DNA of 50,158 nt from Pseudomonadota bacterium (GCA_023449275.1 JAEXJM010000014.1:1-50158); one strand, 5' to 3'; positions 16,420 through 24,877 are shown, counted from the first letter of the stretch. A program made the numbers and translations. The notes: a model not told the origin generated them from the letters alone.

Positions 16420-16950
16420 ATGTATTATTCGGCAACGTATTCATCCCCCCTTGGCTGGCTAACCCTTGCATCCGATGGAGAAAACCTCATCGGCCTGTGG
16501 ATTGAAGGGCAAAAGTACTTCGCCGATACCATACCTGAGGTCATGAATGCCAAAGAAGACTTGCCGGTGTTTGACGCCACACGGAAATGGCTGGACAGGT
16601 ATTTTGCTGGTGAAAAACCTGCCATATCCGAGTTGTCCTTGTCTCCCATCGGGGGGGAATTCAGGCAAGGCGTCTGGAGTATCCTGTGCGATATCCCGTA
16701 TGGGCAGGTCATCACCTATGGCGATATTGCCCGGAAAATGGCGGTCAGAATGAACCGGGAGCGGATGTCGAGTCAGGCCGTTGGCGGGGCAGTCGGGCAT
16801 AATCCCATTTCCATCATCATCCCGTGCCATCGCGTTGTCGGTTCGAACGGCAGTTTCACAGGCTATGCCGGAGGCATCGGCAAAAAGATAAAACTGCTTG
16901 AGCTGGAAGGGTGCGACATGTCCAGGCTGTTCGTTCCTGCCAGGGAGTAG
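16420..16950 (+). CDS. ogt: Methylated-DNA--protein-cysteine methyltransferase
   Basis: A 176-residue suicide repair protein that removes O6-alkyl groups from guanine. The active-site motif IPCHRVV has nucleophile Cys136. The preceding helix-turn-helix region (FRQGVWSILCDIPYGQVITY) and the NPISIIIPCHRV segment are typical. The start at ATG 16420 has AAGGAAG upstream and gives the usual N terminus MYYSATYSSPLGWLTLASDG. The segment between the GDIARKMA helix and AVGHNP is several residues longer (VRMNRERMSSQAVGG) than in E. coli Ogt, a variation seen in some relatives. Monocistronic as far as can be seen. Confidence 0.93.
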   Translation: MYYSATYSSPLGWLTLASDGENLIGLWIEGQKYFADTIPEVMNAKEDLPVFDATRKWLDRYFAGEKPAISELSLSPIGGEFRQGVWSILCDIPYGQVITYGDIARKMAVRMNRERMSSQAVGGAVGHNPISIIIPCHRVVGSNGSFTGYAGGIGKKIKLLELEGCDMSRLFVPARE

Positions 16951-17084
16951 AAACGGTTCCTGTTTTCCTGTGCGGGCAAATGGACGAATCTGTTTTATGA
17001 TGGGGTAGAATAAAAAAACGGTTTTTTTGACCGTTTCCGTGAGGCAGGTTTTGTTGGCGCGACAGGATAAGGGACGGGGAAGCA

Positions 17085-17609
17085 ATGGAAACATGGATGA
17101 TTGTATTGGCTGTTGTACTGGCGACATTGATAATGGTTCTTTTCGGAGCCCTCCGGAAGTGGTTCCACAAAAGCAAAATCGTCAATGAGGTCAGGGAAGG
17201 AGTCCAGTCTGTCCAGGATTTTCGCCAGAGATATCCCACTACAGCCGAATATGAGGCGGCAGTGAACAGGGAGTTGTTGAATCAGGGGGCGGACGTCACG
17301 CTTTTGAAGCAGGTACTGAAAGACAATTACGATCTGACGCTGGCCCAGACGCACAAATCAGGTGAGGAACCGGCCCATTTCGTCGACCGCTGGCTTTTTT
17401 CCGTTGCTGCCCCAAAACGCTGGGATTTCATCGAGGGCCTCCTGCCGTATTACTTTCAGGTCGTACAGGCGGCGCTTGCGCAAAACATCCGGCCGACTCC
17501 GGTCATCAACAAGTGTGGCGGCATGCCCGGATTCATCCGGTTGGTGGAGTCCGGATATATCCGGGGAACGACTCCGGAAGAACTTGTCGGCAAACACTTC
17601 AATGCGTGA
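17085..17609 (+). CDS. Conserved membrane-anchored protein of unknown function
   Basis: A 174-residue protein with one N-terminal transmembrane helix (about residues 4-24, IVLAVVLATLIMVLFGAL) and then a positively charged stop segment RKWFHKSK. The rest (about 30-174) is predicted soluble and mostly helical, ending GTTPEELVGKHFNA. With N-in topology it would be cytoplasmic. GGGGAAG precedes the ATG. No family was recognised. The next gene, 100 bases downstream on the same strand, is also unknown, so they could be cotranscribed. Codon use looks native. Confidence 0.65.
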   Translation: METWMIVLAVVLATLIMVLFGALRKWFHKSKIVNEVREGVQSVQDFRQRYPTTAEYEAAVNRELLNQGADVTLLKQVLKDNYDLTLAQTHKSGEEPAHFVDRWLFSVAAPKRWDFIEGLLPYYFQVVQAALAQNIRPTPVINKCGGMPGFIRLVESGYIRGTTPEELVGKHFNA

Positions 17610-17708
17610 GTTCCGGGGCAATATCAAATATTGTTGCCTAAACCGGCTACCGGCGGGCAATGTCCGGTACAATGGACGTTTGTCCAATCCCATTGAACAG
17701 GAACAATC

Positions 17709-18476
17709 ATGGCCAATCAAGAAGAACCAGTAAAAGTGACGGAAGATTTCATACAGTGCTGGCAGTCAGCCGGACGCCATCTGCAAATTCAGGGAGCCGG
17801 TGGACTGGCATGGATGCGGGCTTCGCTGGATGAACCATTCATGGAACATCTGTCTTTCCGTCTCGGCAACCAGCTGTTTTTTATCCGTCTGGAAGACGCA
17901 AACGGAGAGATGAAATTTCCGGGAACCCAGGCCGATCTGATCAAAATCGCCGAAGGCTGCAATGGACATGCCTGCGTGATGCCGATGAAATTCGCTTTCG
18001 GCAACTGGTTGCCTGCCGAAAAAGGATGGGGGCTTTTATCCGCCAAAGACCGCAAGCCGGTCAATCCGCCTGATCTGGTAACAGATGAAAAAATCGAAAT
18101 GACGGATTGGGAATTGTATGATTTTGCCGTTCAGGTCGCCCGCCAGACGCTGACGCAGGAAGGGGAACATATTGCCGGATGGAACAGCAATCCGGAAGTG
18201 CAACCGTCCATCTGGATCAGCACGGAACAATTTCCGCAATGGGTTGTCATCAAAGCTGTCCGCTGGCCTGAAGAAGCGAAAATTCCGGATAACATCAAGG
18301 AAATCGAAAAAGCGTATGCTTCCAGGGAAGCGAGAGGCAATTTCGCTTATGTCACGTTTGCCAATGCCGGGCAGAACATAAAGGAACCTTTGAAGGAAGG
18401 TGAAAAACCATTGCCGATTTATCGTGGTGACAAGGTTTATATCAGTTTTTCCGGATTGCTCAGCACGGAAAACTGA
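17709..18476 (+). CDS. Conserved cytoplasmic protein of unknown function
   Basis: A 255-residue soluble protein with no signal peptide or membrane helix. It is rich in tryptophan and aromatic residues (FIQCWQSAGRHLQIQGAGGL; GWNSNPEVQPSIWISTEQFP; QWVVIKAVRWPEE). The start has AGGAAC upstream. The strand alternation suggests an alpha/beta fold with a C-terminal beta segment (GDKVYISFSGLL). A strong terminator follows. The family is not recognised. It follows another unknown gene and precedes the LexA-box promoter, without evident functional link. Confidence 0.7.
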   Translation: MANQEEPVKVTEDFIQCWQSAGRHLQIQGAGGLAWMRASLDEPFMEHLSFRLGNQLFFIRLEDANGEMKFPGTQADLIKIAEGCNGHACVMPMKFAFGNWLPAEKGWGLLSAKDRKPVNPPDLVTDEKIEMTDWELYDFAVQVARQTLTQEGEHIAGWNSNPEVQPSIWISTEQFPQWVVIKAVRWPEEAKIPDNIKEIEKAYASREARGNFAYVTFANAGQNIKEPLKEGEKPLPIYRGDKVYISFSGLLSTEN

Positions 18477-18497
18477 TTCCTGCCGATATCCTGCATG

Positions 18498-18531
18498 AAA
18501 ACCTCCTGTTCGAAAGAACCGGAGGTTTTTT
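18498..18531 (+). terminator. Strong rho-independent terminator
   Basis: A composite stem AAAACCTCC plus GTTC, a GAAA tetraloop, then GAAC plus GGAGGTTTT, and a T run. Confidence 0.9.
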
Positions 18532-18650
18532 CTTGCCGGTTCGGGGCATGTTCCCGGACAGGGAAGTGCCTTCACAGTGCCGGTAAAAAAGATTGTCTCC
18601 GGGGAGTTCGTGTCCCGAAAAGCTCCGTTTCGTGTTGCGTGAAGAAAACA

Positions 18651-18666
18651 CTGTTTTTATTTACAG
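18651..18666. promoter_or_regulatory. LexA (SOS) box 1
   Basis: CTGTTTTTATTTACAG is an exact CTGT-N8-ACAG palindrome, the LexA-box core of beta- and gammaproteobacteria, with A before and TA after. It lies just upstream of an extended -10 element and 43-58 bases before the micro-peptide ATG. Confidence 0.65.
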
Positions 18667-18668
18667 TA

Positions 18669-18677
18669 TGATATACT
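18669..18677 (+). promoter_or_regulatory. Extended -10 promoter between two LexA boxes
   Basis: TGATATACT (TGn plus TATACT, 5 of 6 to TATAAT) would start transcription about 25 bases before the ATG at 18709. It is flanked by the two LexA-box-like palindromes, so LexA binding would block it. Confidence 0.5.
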
Positions 18678-18691
18678 GGATGCATAAACAG
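18676..18691. promoter_or_regulatory. LexA (SOS) box 2
   Basis: CTGGATGCATAAACAG keeps the CTG-N10-CAG core. With flanks, TACTGGATGCATAAACAGTA matches 16 of 20 positions of the E. coli LexA consensus. Its centre is 25 bases from that of box 1, and it overlaps the likely transcription start. Confidence 0.55.
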
Positions 18692-18708
18692 TATAAAGGA
18701 GAACGTAC

Positions 18709-18807
18709 ATGAAAAGCCTTGTATCCGAAATGATGAATGCGCTTGCCTTCATCGCCTCTGTCGTCGTTGTGATCGCCTGTTCACAGTTCCCATTGAACGG
18801 GATGTAG
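18709..18807 (+). CDS. SOS-controlled hydrophobic micro-peptide, candidate membrane toxin
   Basis: A 32-codon gene. The ATG has a perfect AAGGAG seven bases upstream and a promoter sandwiched between two LexA boxes. The peptide has a short polar start (MKSLVSEMMN), one hydrophobic helix (ALAFIASVVVVIACS) and a short tail QFPLNGM. Size and topology recall TisB-type membrane peptides, which are LexA-regulated in E. coli. Alternatively VIAC could be a lipobox, giving a nine-residue lipopeptide. No antisense RNA antitoxin was identified. The peptide sequence itself matches nothing I recognise; the assignment rests on regulation, ribosome site and topology. Confidence 0.6.
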   Translation: MKSLVSEMMNALAFIASVVVVIACSQFPLNGM

Positions 18808-19025
18808 GCGTTTTCGGGCCAAATGGAACCGGATTTGTTCGGCAGTGGCCGTGAAATCTTCCGTCTGTTTCCCGCCTTGCTGTTTCCCGTCCTGTCCGGA
18901 TATTTCCGGAATGGCGGCAGCCGGGATGAGGATGTGCCTGAAGGTTTTTTGACACGGGAATGTTCTTGAAGGGGCGGGTTTTCGTATATGATGGAAAAAT
19001 CTGTCGAAAACGTTCGGAGCGCTTT

Positions 19026-19358
19026 ATGGATGTCTGCGTTATTTTCTATTCCAGTGGTTACTGCCAGTTGCAGGTGGCTGATGATGGCGATGATTTCTGC
19101 CATGTTTATGACAATCCGGACAATCTTGCCAAAGACGTGTCGGGTCTGTTGGCGGGCGATAACGCAATAGGCTGGTATGGAAACGATCCGGATGCCTGGC
19201 TCGATCCGGGCAAAACGGATGGCATCCGCCACGTAGCCGGTTCGATACTGCCGCAATATGTGAGCGATTACGTGAACGGGAAAATCGACACGGCCTCATT
19301 CTGGGACAATGAAGCCGCCTTTTACAGGGCGCTTGCCGCAAGACGTTCGGGCTGGTGA
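19026..19358 (+). CDS. Small protein of unknown function
   Basis: A 110-residue acidic soluble protein. The start at ATG 19026 has GGAG six bases upstream; an open extension to 18960 lacks one. The sequence begins MDVCVIFYSSGYCQLQVADD and contains a tryptophan- and aspartate-rich centre (AIGWYGNDPDAWLDPGKTDG). No signal peptide, membrane segment or recognised family. A good terminator follows at 19426. It lies 218 bases after the SOS-type micro-peptide, on the same strand, so read-through cotranscription is possible but not shown. Confidence 0.6.
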   Translation: MDVCVIFYSSGYCQLQVADDGDDFCHVYDNPDNLAKDVSGLLAGDNAIGWYGNDPDAWLDPGKTDGIRHVAGSILPQYVSDYVNGKIDTASFWDNEAAFYRALAARRSGW

Positions 19359-19425
19359 CCGGGACGACGCAATGGCACGCTGGAGGTATGCCGGTCAGTG
19401 TCGGGGAACAGGCACAATAGCATTT

Positions 19426-19460
19426 CGGGCAATACGGCGTTAATCGTATTGCCCGTTTTT
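19426..19460 (+). terminator. Rho-independent terminator
   Basis: A perfect 11-bp stem CGGGCAATACG / CGTATTGCCCG with an 8-nt loop and five T residues, 70 bases after the 110-residue gene and just before the convergent pepD end. Confidence 0.85.
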
Positions 19461-19477
19461 CATGTGTCCGTTTTGGG

Positions 19478-20941
19478 TCAGGCTTTGGCAATCGCCTTGA
19501 GCAGGGCCTGCAACAGCTGCCAGGATTTTCCGACAGTATCGATTTCGACGGATTCACCGGGGGCGTGCGGGCTGTGGATGGTCGGGCCGAATGAGATCAT
19601 GTCCAGTTCGGGATATTTCGACTTGAGGATGCCGCACTCCAGTCCGGCGTGAATGATATGGGTTGCCGGTTCACTGCCGAATTCGGCCCGGTACGTCTGG
19701 CGGCACAGGGCCAGCAGCGGGGAATTCATCTCGGGCGCCCATCCCGGATAGGCGTTTTCCCGCTTCGGCTGGATGCCGGACAGCATGAACAGGCTCGTGA
19801 TTTCTTCCGTCAGCGCATGGCAGGCACTGTCGATTGTCGAACGTACCATGAAGGTGCAGGTACCTGTTCCGGGTTGCAGGTCGATCGTGCCGAGATTGCT
19901 TGATGTTTCGGGAGAAGGGGTGCCTGCAGTCATGCGCCAGACACCATAAGGAGCGGCATTCAGGGAAAGCAGCCAGATGCGCTGGTCGGACGGGGACATG
20001 ATTTTGTCGGCGTCGGTGGTGCTCCATCGGATCCGGATACCTTCGTCCACTCCGGCCAGTTCCTTTTGCATGCGGTTCTGCCATTGCTGGAGCAGGTCGC
20101 TGAGCGAAATCATGTTCTGTTCCTGAATCGCGATGACGGCGGACGCCTCGCGTGGAATGGCGTTTCGGGCCGTTCCGCCAGTGAGGGAAGACAGCGAGAG
20201 AGGAATTTGCCTGTCCAGTGAACACAGGATGCGTACCAGGATCTTGATGGCATTCCCGCGTCCTTCATGGATATTGATGCCTGAATGGCCGCCGCGAAGG
20301 CCGGTAATGTCGATTCTGAGGGCTTTCCAGGCTGTCGGGAAGGGTTCCTCATGCCCGGTTCGCTGGACGATCACATCGGCCCCTCCTGCACAGCCGAGAC
20401 AAAAATCACCCCAGGTTTCGCTGTCCAGATTCAGCAGGATTTTCCCGTTCAGGACGTTTTTTTCCAGTTTGTTGGCTCCACCCATCCCTTCTTCTTCATC
20501 GACGGTCAGGAGGGCTTCCAGCGGGCCGTGAACCAGTGTCCTGTCTTCAAGAGCGGCCAGTATCAGTGCCACACCGATGCCGTCATCCGCACCCAGTGTG
20601 GTGTTCTCGGCAATGACGAGATTGCCGCGCACGACAGCATCGATCGGGTCACGGGAAAAATCGTGTTCGACGCCCTCGTTTTTCTGGCAGACCATGTCCA
20701 GATGCGCCTGCAAAATGACGCCGGGTGCATGGTCGCATCCCGGACTGGCCGGTTTTTTGATGATCAGGTTTCCACCCTTGTCGACAAGATTTTCAAGACC
20801 CTGACGGTCAGCCCACTGTTTCAGGAAGTCCCTGATGGCTTCTTCATGTTTGGATTGTCTCGGAATGCGGCACAAGGCGGCAAAGTGTTTCCAGACGGAA
20901 GCGGGTTCGAGTTCCCTGAAAGGATATTCCTGAGAGTTCAT
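19478..20941 (-). CDS. pepD: Aminoacyl-histidine dipeptidase (peptidase D)
   Basis: A 487-residue M20-family zinc dipeptidase (Xaa-His, carnosine-type). Metal-ligand regions are visible: HLDMVCQKN (His80, Asp82), GADDGIG (Asp119/120), TVDEEEGMGG (Glu149-151), and His/Glu in HAGLECGILKSKYPELDMIS and near the C terminus (HSPHAPGESVEIDTV). The lid/dimer domain lies between about 205 and 390 (GLRGGHSGINIHEGRGNAIK). The start at ATG 20941 has GGAG seven bases away; the frame runs 16 codons longer without a better site. The length matches E. coli PepD. It is a cytoplasmic peptide-recycling enzyme, single gene, convergent with the upstream small gene. Confidence 0.95.
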   Translation of the reverse strand: MNSQEYPFRELEPASVWKHFAALCRIPRQSKHEEAIRDFLKQWADRQGLENLVDKGGNLIIKKPASPGCDHAPGVILQAHLDMVCQKNEGVEHDFSRDPIDAVVRGNLVIAENTTLGADDGIGVALILAALEDRTLVHGPLEALLTVDEEEGMGGANKLEKNVLNGKILLNLDSETWGDFCLGCAGGADVIVQRTGHEEPFPTAWKALRIDITGLRGGHSGINIHEGRGNAIKILVRILCSLDRQIPLSLSSLTGGTARNAIPREASAVIAIQEQNMISLSDLLQQWQNRMQKELAGVDEGIRIRWSTTDADKIMSPSDQRIWLLSLNAAPYGVWRMTAGTPSPETSSNLGTIDLQPGTGTCTFMVRSTIDSACHALTEEITSLFMLSGIQPKRENAYPGWAPEMNSPLLALCRQTYRAEFGSEPATHIIHAGLECGILKSKYPELDMISFGPTIHSPHAPGESVEIDTVGKSWQLLQALLKAIAKA

Positions 20942-21129
20942 TTTTTTCTCCGGACGAAAAATACGGTTTTGATGAAATGGGAACATCATACCAACTTCAC
21001 TGGAAGTCGGCAGTTTCTTTTCAACTGATATAGTGTCCGGTTAAGCGACAAATCGCCTGACTTTCGGACTGGCACCGTGGAATATGCTATATTCCAGCGA
21101 CACGGATGAATAGGAATACAGGTTTTTTT

Positions 21130-22443
21130 ATGGCATCACTGATTGAACAGTATCTGGCTTTTTTCGACAGTTCTCCCTTAATGTACACGCTGGCGGCGCT
21201 CTCCCTGCTCATTGTCCTGTCGGCCATTCTGAACTTTATCGTCAAGAAAATATTGCTGCGTCTGGTGAACAGGGCCTTGCGCCTGACTCCGGCGGCGACT
21301 ATCGGCGACAATCTCATTGAAAAAGTCATTGCGCGGCTTGCCAATATCGTTCCGGCACTGGTGTTCACACGTGGCGTATTCTGGATTCCCCATTTGCCGG
21401 AAGGACTCGCTTCTTTTATCCGGAACGTGGCGGCTTCCTTCATCATCCTGACTTTCGCCATGTCTATCGGGGCGGCGCTGAATGTCGTCCATGCGATTTA
21501 CAACTTGCGCCCGTCCTCGGCCAACAGGCCGATCAAGGGGTACATCCAGCTGGTGAAACTGGGGCTTTACCTGATCGCCACAATCCTGATCATCGCGACA
21601 CTGATCGAGAAATCGCCCCTGCTGCTCCTGTCGGGGCTGGGTGCCATGGCCGCTGTCCTCATGCTCGTTTTTCAGGATACCCTGCTGTCACTGGTCGCCA
21701 GTATCCAGATTTCCGCCAATGGGATCGTCAGGGTGGGGGACTGGATTGAAATGCCCAACCAGAATGCGGACGGAGAAGTGATCGACATCGCCCTGCATAC
21801 GGTCAAGATCCGGAACTGGGACAGGACGATCACGACTTTGCCGACCCGGAAACTGATCACCGATCCATTCAAGAACTGGCGGGGCATGCAGGAATCGGGT
21901 GGCCGACGGATCAAGCGTTCCATTTATATCGACCAGTCCAGTATCCATTTCCTGACGGAAGAGGAAACGGAAAACGTCCAGCGCATCCGCCTGCTCCGGA
22001 ATTATCTGGCACAAAAGAAAAAGGAACTCGATGAGTGGAACAGCCGTCTGGATGATGCCGGCAATGCGTATGCCAATATCCGCAGGATGACGAATGTCGG
22101 GACATTCCGTGCCTATGTCGAATGCTATCTTCAGAATCACGCCAGAATCGTGCAGGACGCGACCGTTCTTGTCAGGCAGCTCGATCCGGGCGCCAATGGC
22201 CTGCCGATCGAAATATACTGCTTTACGAACACGACGGTCTGGAACGACTATGAAGCCATCCAGTCCGATATATTCGACCATCTTTATTCCATCCTGCCCC
22301 GTTTCGGGCTGTACGCTTACCAGCAGCCGAGTGGACGGGATTTCCACCAGATAAGGGTCATCGAAAACGTGTCGGAAACGGTATTGAAAAATGACGCCAT
22401 TGTTCCAGGTACAGGGAAGCAGGCTCGGGAGAATGCCGGATGA
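21130..22443 (+). CDS. ybdG: YbdG-type mechanosensitive channel (MscS superfamily)
   Basis: About 437 residues, closely following E. coli YbdG (MscM-like). Five N-terminal transmembrane segments lead to the pore helix (LLLLSGLGAMAAVLMLVFQD) and the beta domain (VGDWIEMPNQNADGEVIDIA, KIRNWDRTITTLPTRKLITD, FKNWRGMQESGGRRIKRSI). The YbdG-specific C-terminal part (GTFRAYVECYL, LPIEIYCFTNTTVWNDYEAI, ADIFDHLY-like) is present. An inner-membrane osmotic release channel by homology. ATG 21130 has ACAGG at seven bases; ATG 21106 is an in-frame alternative with a weaker site. The stop overlaps the next start (ATGA), coupling it to the MazG-like gene. Confidence 0.92.
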   Translation: MASLIEQYLAFFDSSPLMYTLAALSLLIVLSAILNFIVKKILLRLVNRALRLTPAATIGDNLIEKVIARLANIVPALVFTRGVFWIPHLPEGLASFIRNVAASFIILTFAMSIGAALNVVHAIYNLRPSSANRPIKGYIQLVKLGLYLIATILIIATLIEKSPLLLLSGLGAMAAVLMLVFQDTLLSLVASIQISANGIVRVGDWIEMPNQNADGEVIDIALHTVKIRNWDRTITTLPTRKLITDPFKNWRGMQESGGRRIKRSIYIDQSSIHFLTEEETENVQRIRLLRNYLAQKKKELDEWNSRLDDAGNAYANIRRMTNVGTFRAYVECYLQNHARIVQDATVLVRQLDPGANGLPIEIYCFTNTTVWNDYEAIQSDIFDHLYSILPRFGLYAYQQPSGRDFHQIRVIENVSETVLKNDAIVPGTGKQARENAG

Positions 22444-22793
22444 TCGACGACGAGTGGTTGGCTGACAGGTTGCAGCGTTTTTCCACTGACAGGGACTGGG
22501 ACCGGTTTCATACCCCGAAAAATATCGCGTCTGCCCTGTCGGTCGAGGCTTCCGAATTGCTGGAAATTTTCCAGTGGACGCGCGGGCAGCGTGACTTTGC
22601 GGAAATCGATGAAGATCCGGCCATCCGGCAGCATGTCGAGGAAGAGGTGGCCGACATTTTGCTGTACCTGATCCGGTTTGCGTCACTGGCGAAAATCGAC
22701 TTGCAACAGGCTGCCCTGAAGAAGATGGAACAAAATGCCCTGAAATATCCGGTTAGCCGGTCAAAAGGATCGGACCGTAAATACAGTGAATGA
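22440..22793 (+). CDS. MazG-like nucleotide pyrophosphohydrolase
   Basis: A 117-residue all-alpha NTP pyrophosphatase of the MazG/RS21-C6 (dCTPP1-like) type. The metal-binding pattern ExxE...ExxD is visible: Glu36 and Glu39 in LSVEASELLEIFQW, and Glu67-69 with Asp72 in HVEEEVADILLYLIR. The family removes pyrophosphate from noncanonical dNTPs such as modified dCTP. The start overlaps the mechanosensitive-channel stop by four bases, so it is translated from the same mRNA; the link between the two is not obvious. The length is typical. Confidence 0.9.
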   Translation: MIDDEWLADRLQRFSTDRDWDRFHTPKNIASALSVEASELLEIFQWTRGQRDFAEIDEDPAIRQHVEEEVADILLYLIRFASLAKIDLQQAALKKMEQNALKYPVSRSKGSDRKYSE

Positions 22794-23020
22794 GTCGGCA
22801 CTGGCATTTCGAACGTCAGCCTGAATGGTTCCGGTTTCAGGGAGGCGGCTGAAAAGCTGTCCGGTTGCCCCATGTGGATGTCTGAATGTATCCAATGAGC
22901 CAACATAATGGCCTGTTTTTCCATGATGTTGCCGCTGCTTCCGGTTTTTTATATTCTCTATTGCCGGTTTGGGTCATTATTGCAATACCCGTTATCCTTT
23001 TCAGGAATCATTCAACCATC

Positions 23021-23623
23021 ATGCCAAAACGTCTCTGCCATTATCTGCTGTTATTTTCCCTTATGGCGTCCGTTGCCGGGGGGCGTTCGGTCTTTGCATC
23101 GGGTGTGGCAGGAGTGGAAAGCGATACTGACTGGATGAACCTGTTGGCGGGAGTTCTCATTGTTCTTGTCCTTGCGGGAGTGGTATGGCTGTCCCGGTAT
23201 GTCAAAAAACAGCGGGAGAATCACGTACAGGTGATGATCCGGATGTACTGTTCGATTCTTGACGGGCGTTTGCGCAATCTGATCATCAATTTGCAGGATT
23301 CCGTCGAACTCATCTGTTCGGACAATTACGAGAATGAACTGCTGAGTGTTTCACAGGACAGTTTCTGGCGATTGGGAGACAAACGGCTCCGGGCCGATTT
23401 GCTGGAACTGGCAGAAAAGTCCAGTCTGGATGGACTGGCTATTCAGGATATGAACTATGCTTTCGAATGTCTTGAGGAAGCCGTCGCCTATATGAAAAAA
23501 CTCTCCGGCGAACGGGATGGCAGGGTGGAAATGCTGGCACGTTTCGAGCGGGAACGAATAGAGGATTTGCTTCTCGGTGCCATACACGCTCTGGAATCGG
23601 TCAAACGTCGTGTCTATCCATAA
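23021..23623 (+). CDS. Exported or membrane protein of unknown function
   Basis: A 200-residue protein read from ATG 23021: a signal peptide (MPKRLCHYLLLFSLMASVAG, cleavage likely after SVFA) followed by one transmembrane helix (MNLLAGVLIVLVLAGVVWLS) and a stop-transfer RYVKKQRE. A cytoplasmic helical domain of about 130 residues then begins (VMIRMYCSILDGRLRNLIIN, DNYENELLSVSQDSF). The open frame extends to 22886 with another hydrophobic segment; which start is used is unclear, since neither has a strong ribosome site. No family was recognised. The charged helices could mediate coiled-coil or partner binding. Confidence 0.6.
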   Translation: MPKRLCHYLLLFSLMASVAGGRSVFASGVAGVESDTDWMNLLAGVLIVLVLAGVVWLSRYVKKQRENHVQVMIRMYCSILDGRLRNLIINLQDSVELICSDNYENELLSVSQDSFWRLGDKRLRADLLELAEKSSLDGLAIQDMNYAFECLEEAVAYMKKLSGERDGRVEMLARFERERIEDLLLGAIHALESVKRRVYP

Positions 23624-24172
23624 CGGCAGGCCCACTGATGCCGGATGTCTTTCTGAAAGTGTGGAACATGACCGATGAACCCGTTTGCCTGTCGGGCTCA
23701 ATGCTGTCCTGATTGAAATATCGGGACAGCTGAAAACCTTTGCCACTTTCCTGCGCCGCCACTCACCAGATATCCCTCATGTCATCGTATTTCACTTCCG
23801 GTATTGAAAAGCGATCCGGATACCGGTTCATGTAATCACGAAGAAAAATAGGGCAATCACTTGTCGCCGTTTTCAGGGGGCCAGTGAAACGGAAACGGTT
23901 TCCTTGTGGAAGCCGTTTTGCTGTCCATTTCTGAAACTTTCCCGAAAACGGATTTATCCGGAAACACGATTTAGCTTGTAAACAAATCAGCCGGGAGGAT
24001 TATAGAATTGCTTATGGGAAATGGGATAATTGAATCCGGAATGGATTTAACGGATGTATCCATCAGTATTATCAGAAAGCGGAATCGTGAAAATATCAGT
24101 GAATACATTCATAAAGACGTTAATTCATTCCCGGCATATTATTGTCGAATGAAAAAAGGAAAGAGAACATGT
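23624..24172. other. Large intergenic region
   Basis: 549 bases between convergent genes. One terminator-like hairpin at 23893-23919 is listed. GCTGTCC/GGACAGC forms a weaker one near 23703. The second half becomes AT-rich and contains only a 36-codon frame (24014-24124) with poor ribosome spacing. It may be decayed coding DNA, but nothing recognisable remains. Confidence 0.5.
23893..23919 (+). terminator. Candidate terminator hairpin
   Basis: AAACGGTTTCC and GGAAGCCGTTT pair over 11 positions with one T-G wobble and a TTGT loop, followed by a short T run. It is 270 bases after the unknown membrane protein. Confidence 0.5.
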
Positions 24173-24559
24173 CTATAAACCGGATGTTTCACGCCTATTT
24201 CTGGCGTTTCTGAATTGAACATTCATGGCATCGTTTATTAACAGGATTCTCGAGACCAGTTTATCGGATGGGGTGATGAAGCGTAGTCTCTGGTCGGTGT
24301 TTTCTTCCGTTATTTTCGAAAGAATCACCCAGTCGTTATCGACCAGTTTTTTGAAATGGTACCGGAATCCGGTATGGGACAAATCAAGGCTTCGGAAGAG
24401 CCTTTTTACTGAAAGAGGCCTGTTCTGGAGGTGTTCTGTCAACACAAACATCAGAATGTCGAAAATGACCAGATTGGATCGGATCGGCAAATGATCGGAT
24501 ATGGCGTTCCTGAATGCCACGAGTAATGCCGTTTCCAATTCCAAACTTGCCTTATCCAT
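24173..24559 (-). CDS. Winged-helix transcriptional regulator, MarR-like
   Basis: A 128-residue DNA-binding protein. An N-terminal helix pair (SLELETALLVAFRNAISDHL) leads to a winged helix (VIFDILMFVLTEHLQNRPLS, RLFRSLDLSHTGFRYHFKKL as the recognition region, then DNDWVILSK with the wing EENTDQRLRFITPSDKLVS). Helix-turn-helix plus wing and the terminal dimerisation helices fit the MarR class, though it is somewhat short. It lies alone between convergent and tandem neighbours. The 318 bases before it are AT-rich and would hold its promoter and possibly an autoregulatory site. The regulated genes are unknown. Confidence 0.75.
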   Translation of the reverse strand: MDKASLELETALLVAFRNAISDHLPIRSNLVIFDILMFVLTEHLQNRPLSVKRLFRSLDLSHTGFRYHFKKLVDNDWVILSKITEENTDQRLRFITPSDKLVSRILLINDAMNVQFRNARNRRETSGL

Positions 24560-24831
24560 TAAACCTGAATAATTTTATTTGATAAAAGCTTGTTGCCAGT
24601 TTAAAGGCATGTTTCGGAATTAATAATTAAAATCGACAACTAATTTTGGGTTATTTCTGATTGAAAATTTCTTGATTTTTATATTTTCATGACGATTTAA
24701 GTTTGATGGAATAAAATATATCCGTTTTAAAAGCAGGTTAATGGAATTCCTAAAAATTTTATTTTATTTATTTATACTTTCTGTATTTGAAAGTATTGAT
24801 GGATGTGTTGAGTGATATTGGAAATGATAAA
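24560..24831. other. AT-rich intergenic region upstream of the regulator
   Basis: Very AT-rich, without coding sequence. It presumably contains the regulator's promoter; several short A/T palindromes exist but none stands out as an operator. Confidence 0.45.
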
Positions 24832-24859
24832 AAAACCCGACTTGAGAGAGTCGGGTTTT
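24832..24859 (-). terminator. Terminator of the META-domain lipoprotein gene
   Basis: An 11-bp stem AAAACCCGACT / AGTCGGGTTTT with TGAGAG loop. On the minus strand it is followed by a T run. Confidence 0.9.
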
Positions 24860-24877
24860 CGGGGAAGGGACTGCCGC

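Noticed and set aside
17012..17038. AAACGGT/ACCGTTT hairpin as a terminator of the ogt gene
   Set aside because: Short stem with the T run in the loop rather than after it; not a convincing terminator.
21070..21090. TGGCACCGTGGAATATGC as a second sigma-54 promoter
   Set aside because: The GG to GC distance is wrong (not ten bases), so it does not fit the -24/-12 rule.
24014..24124. 36-codon frame MGNGIIESGMDLTDVS...
   Set aside because: The purine-rich sequence is about 15 bases upstream, and there is no promoter or conserved feature.
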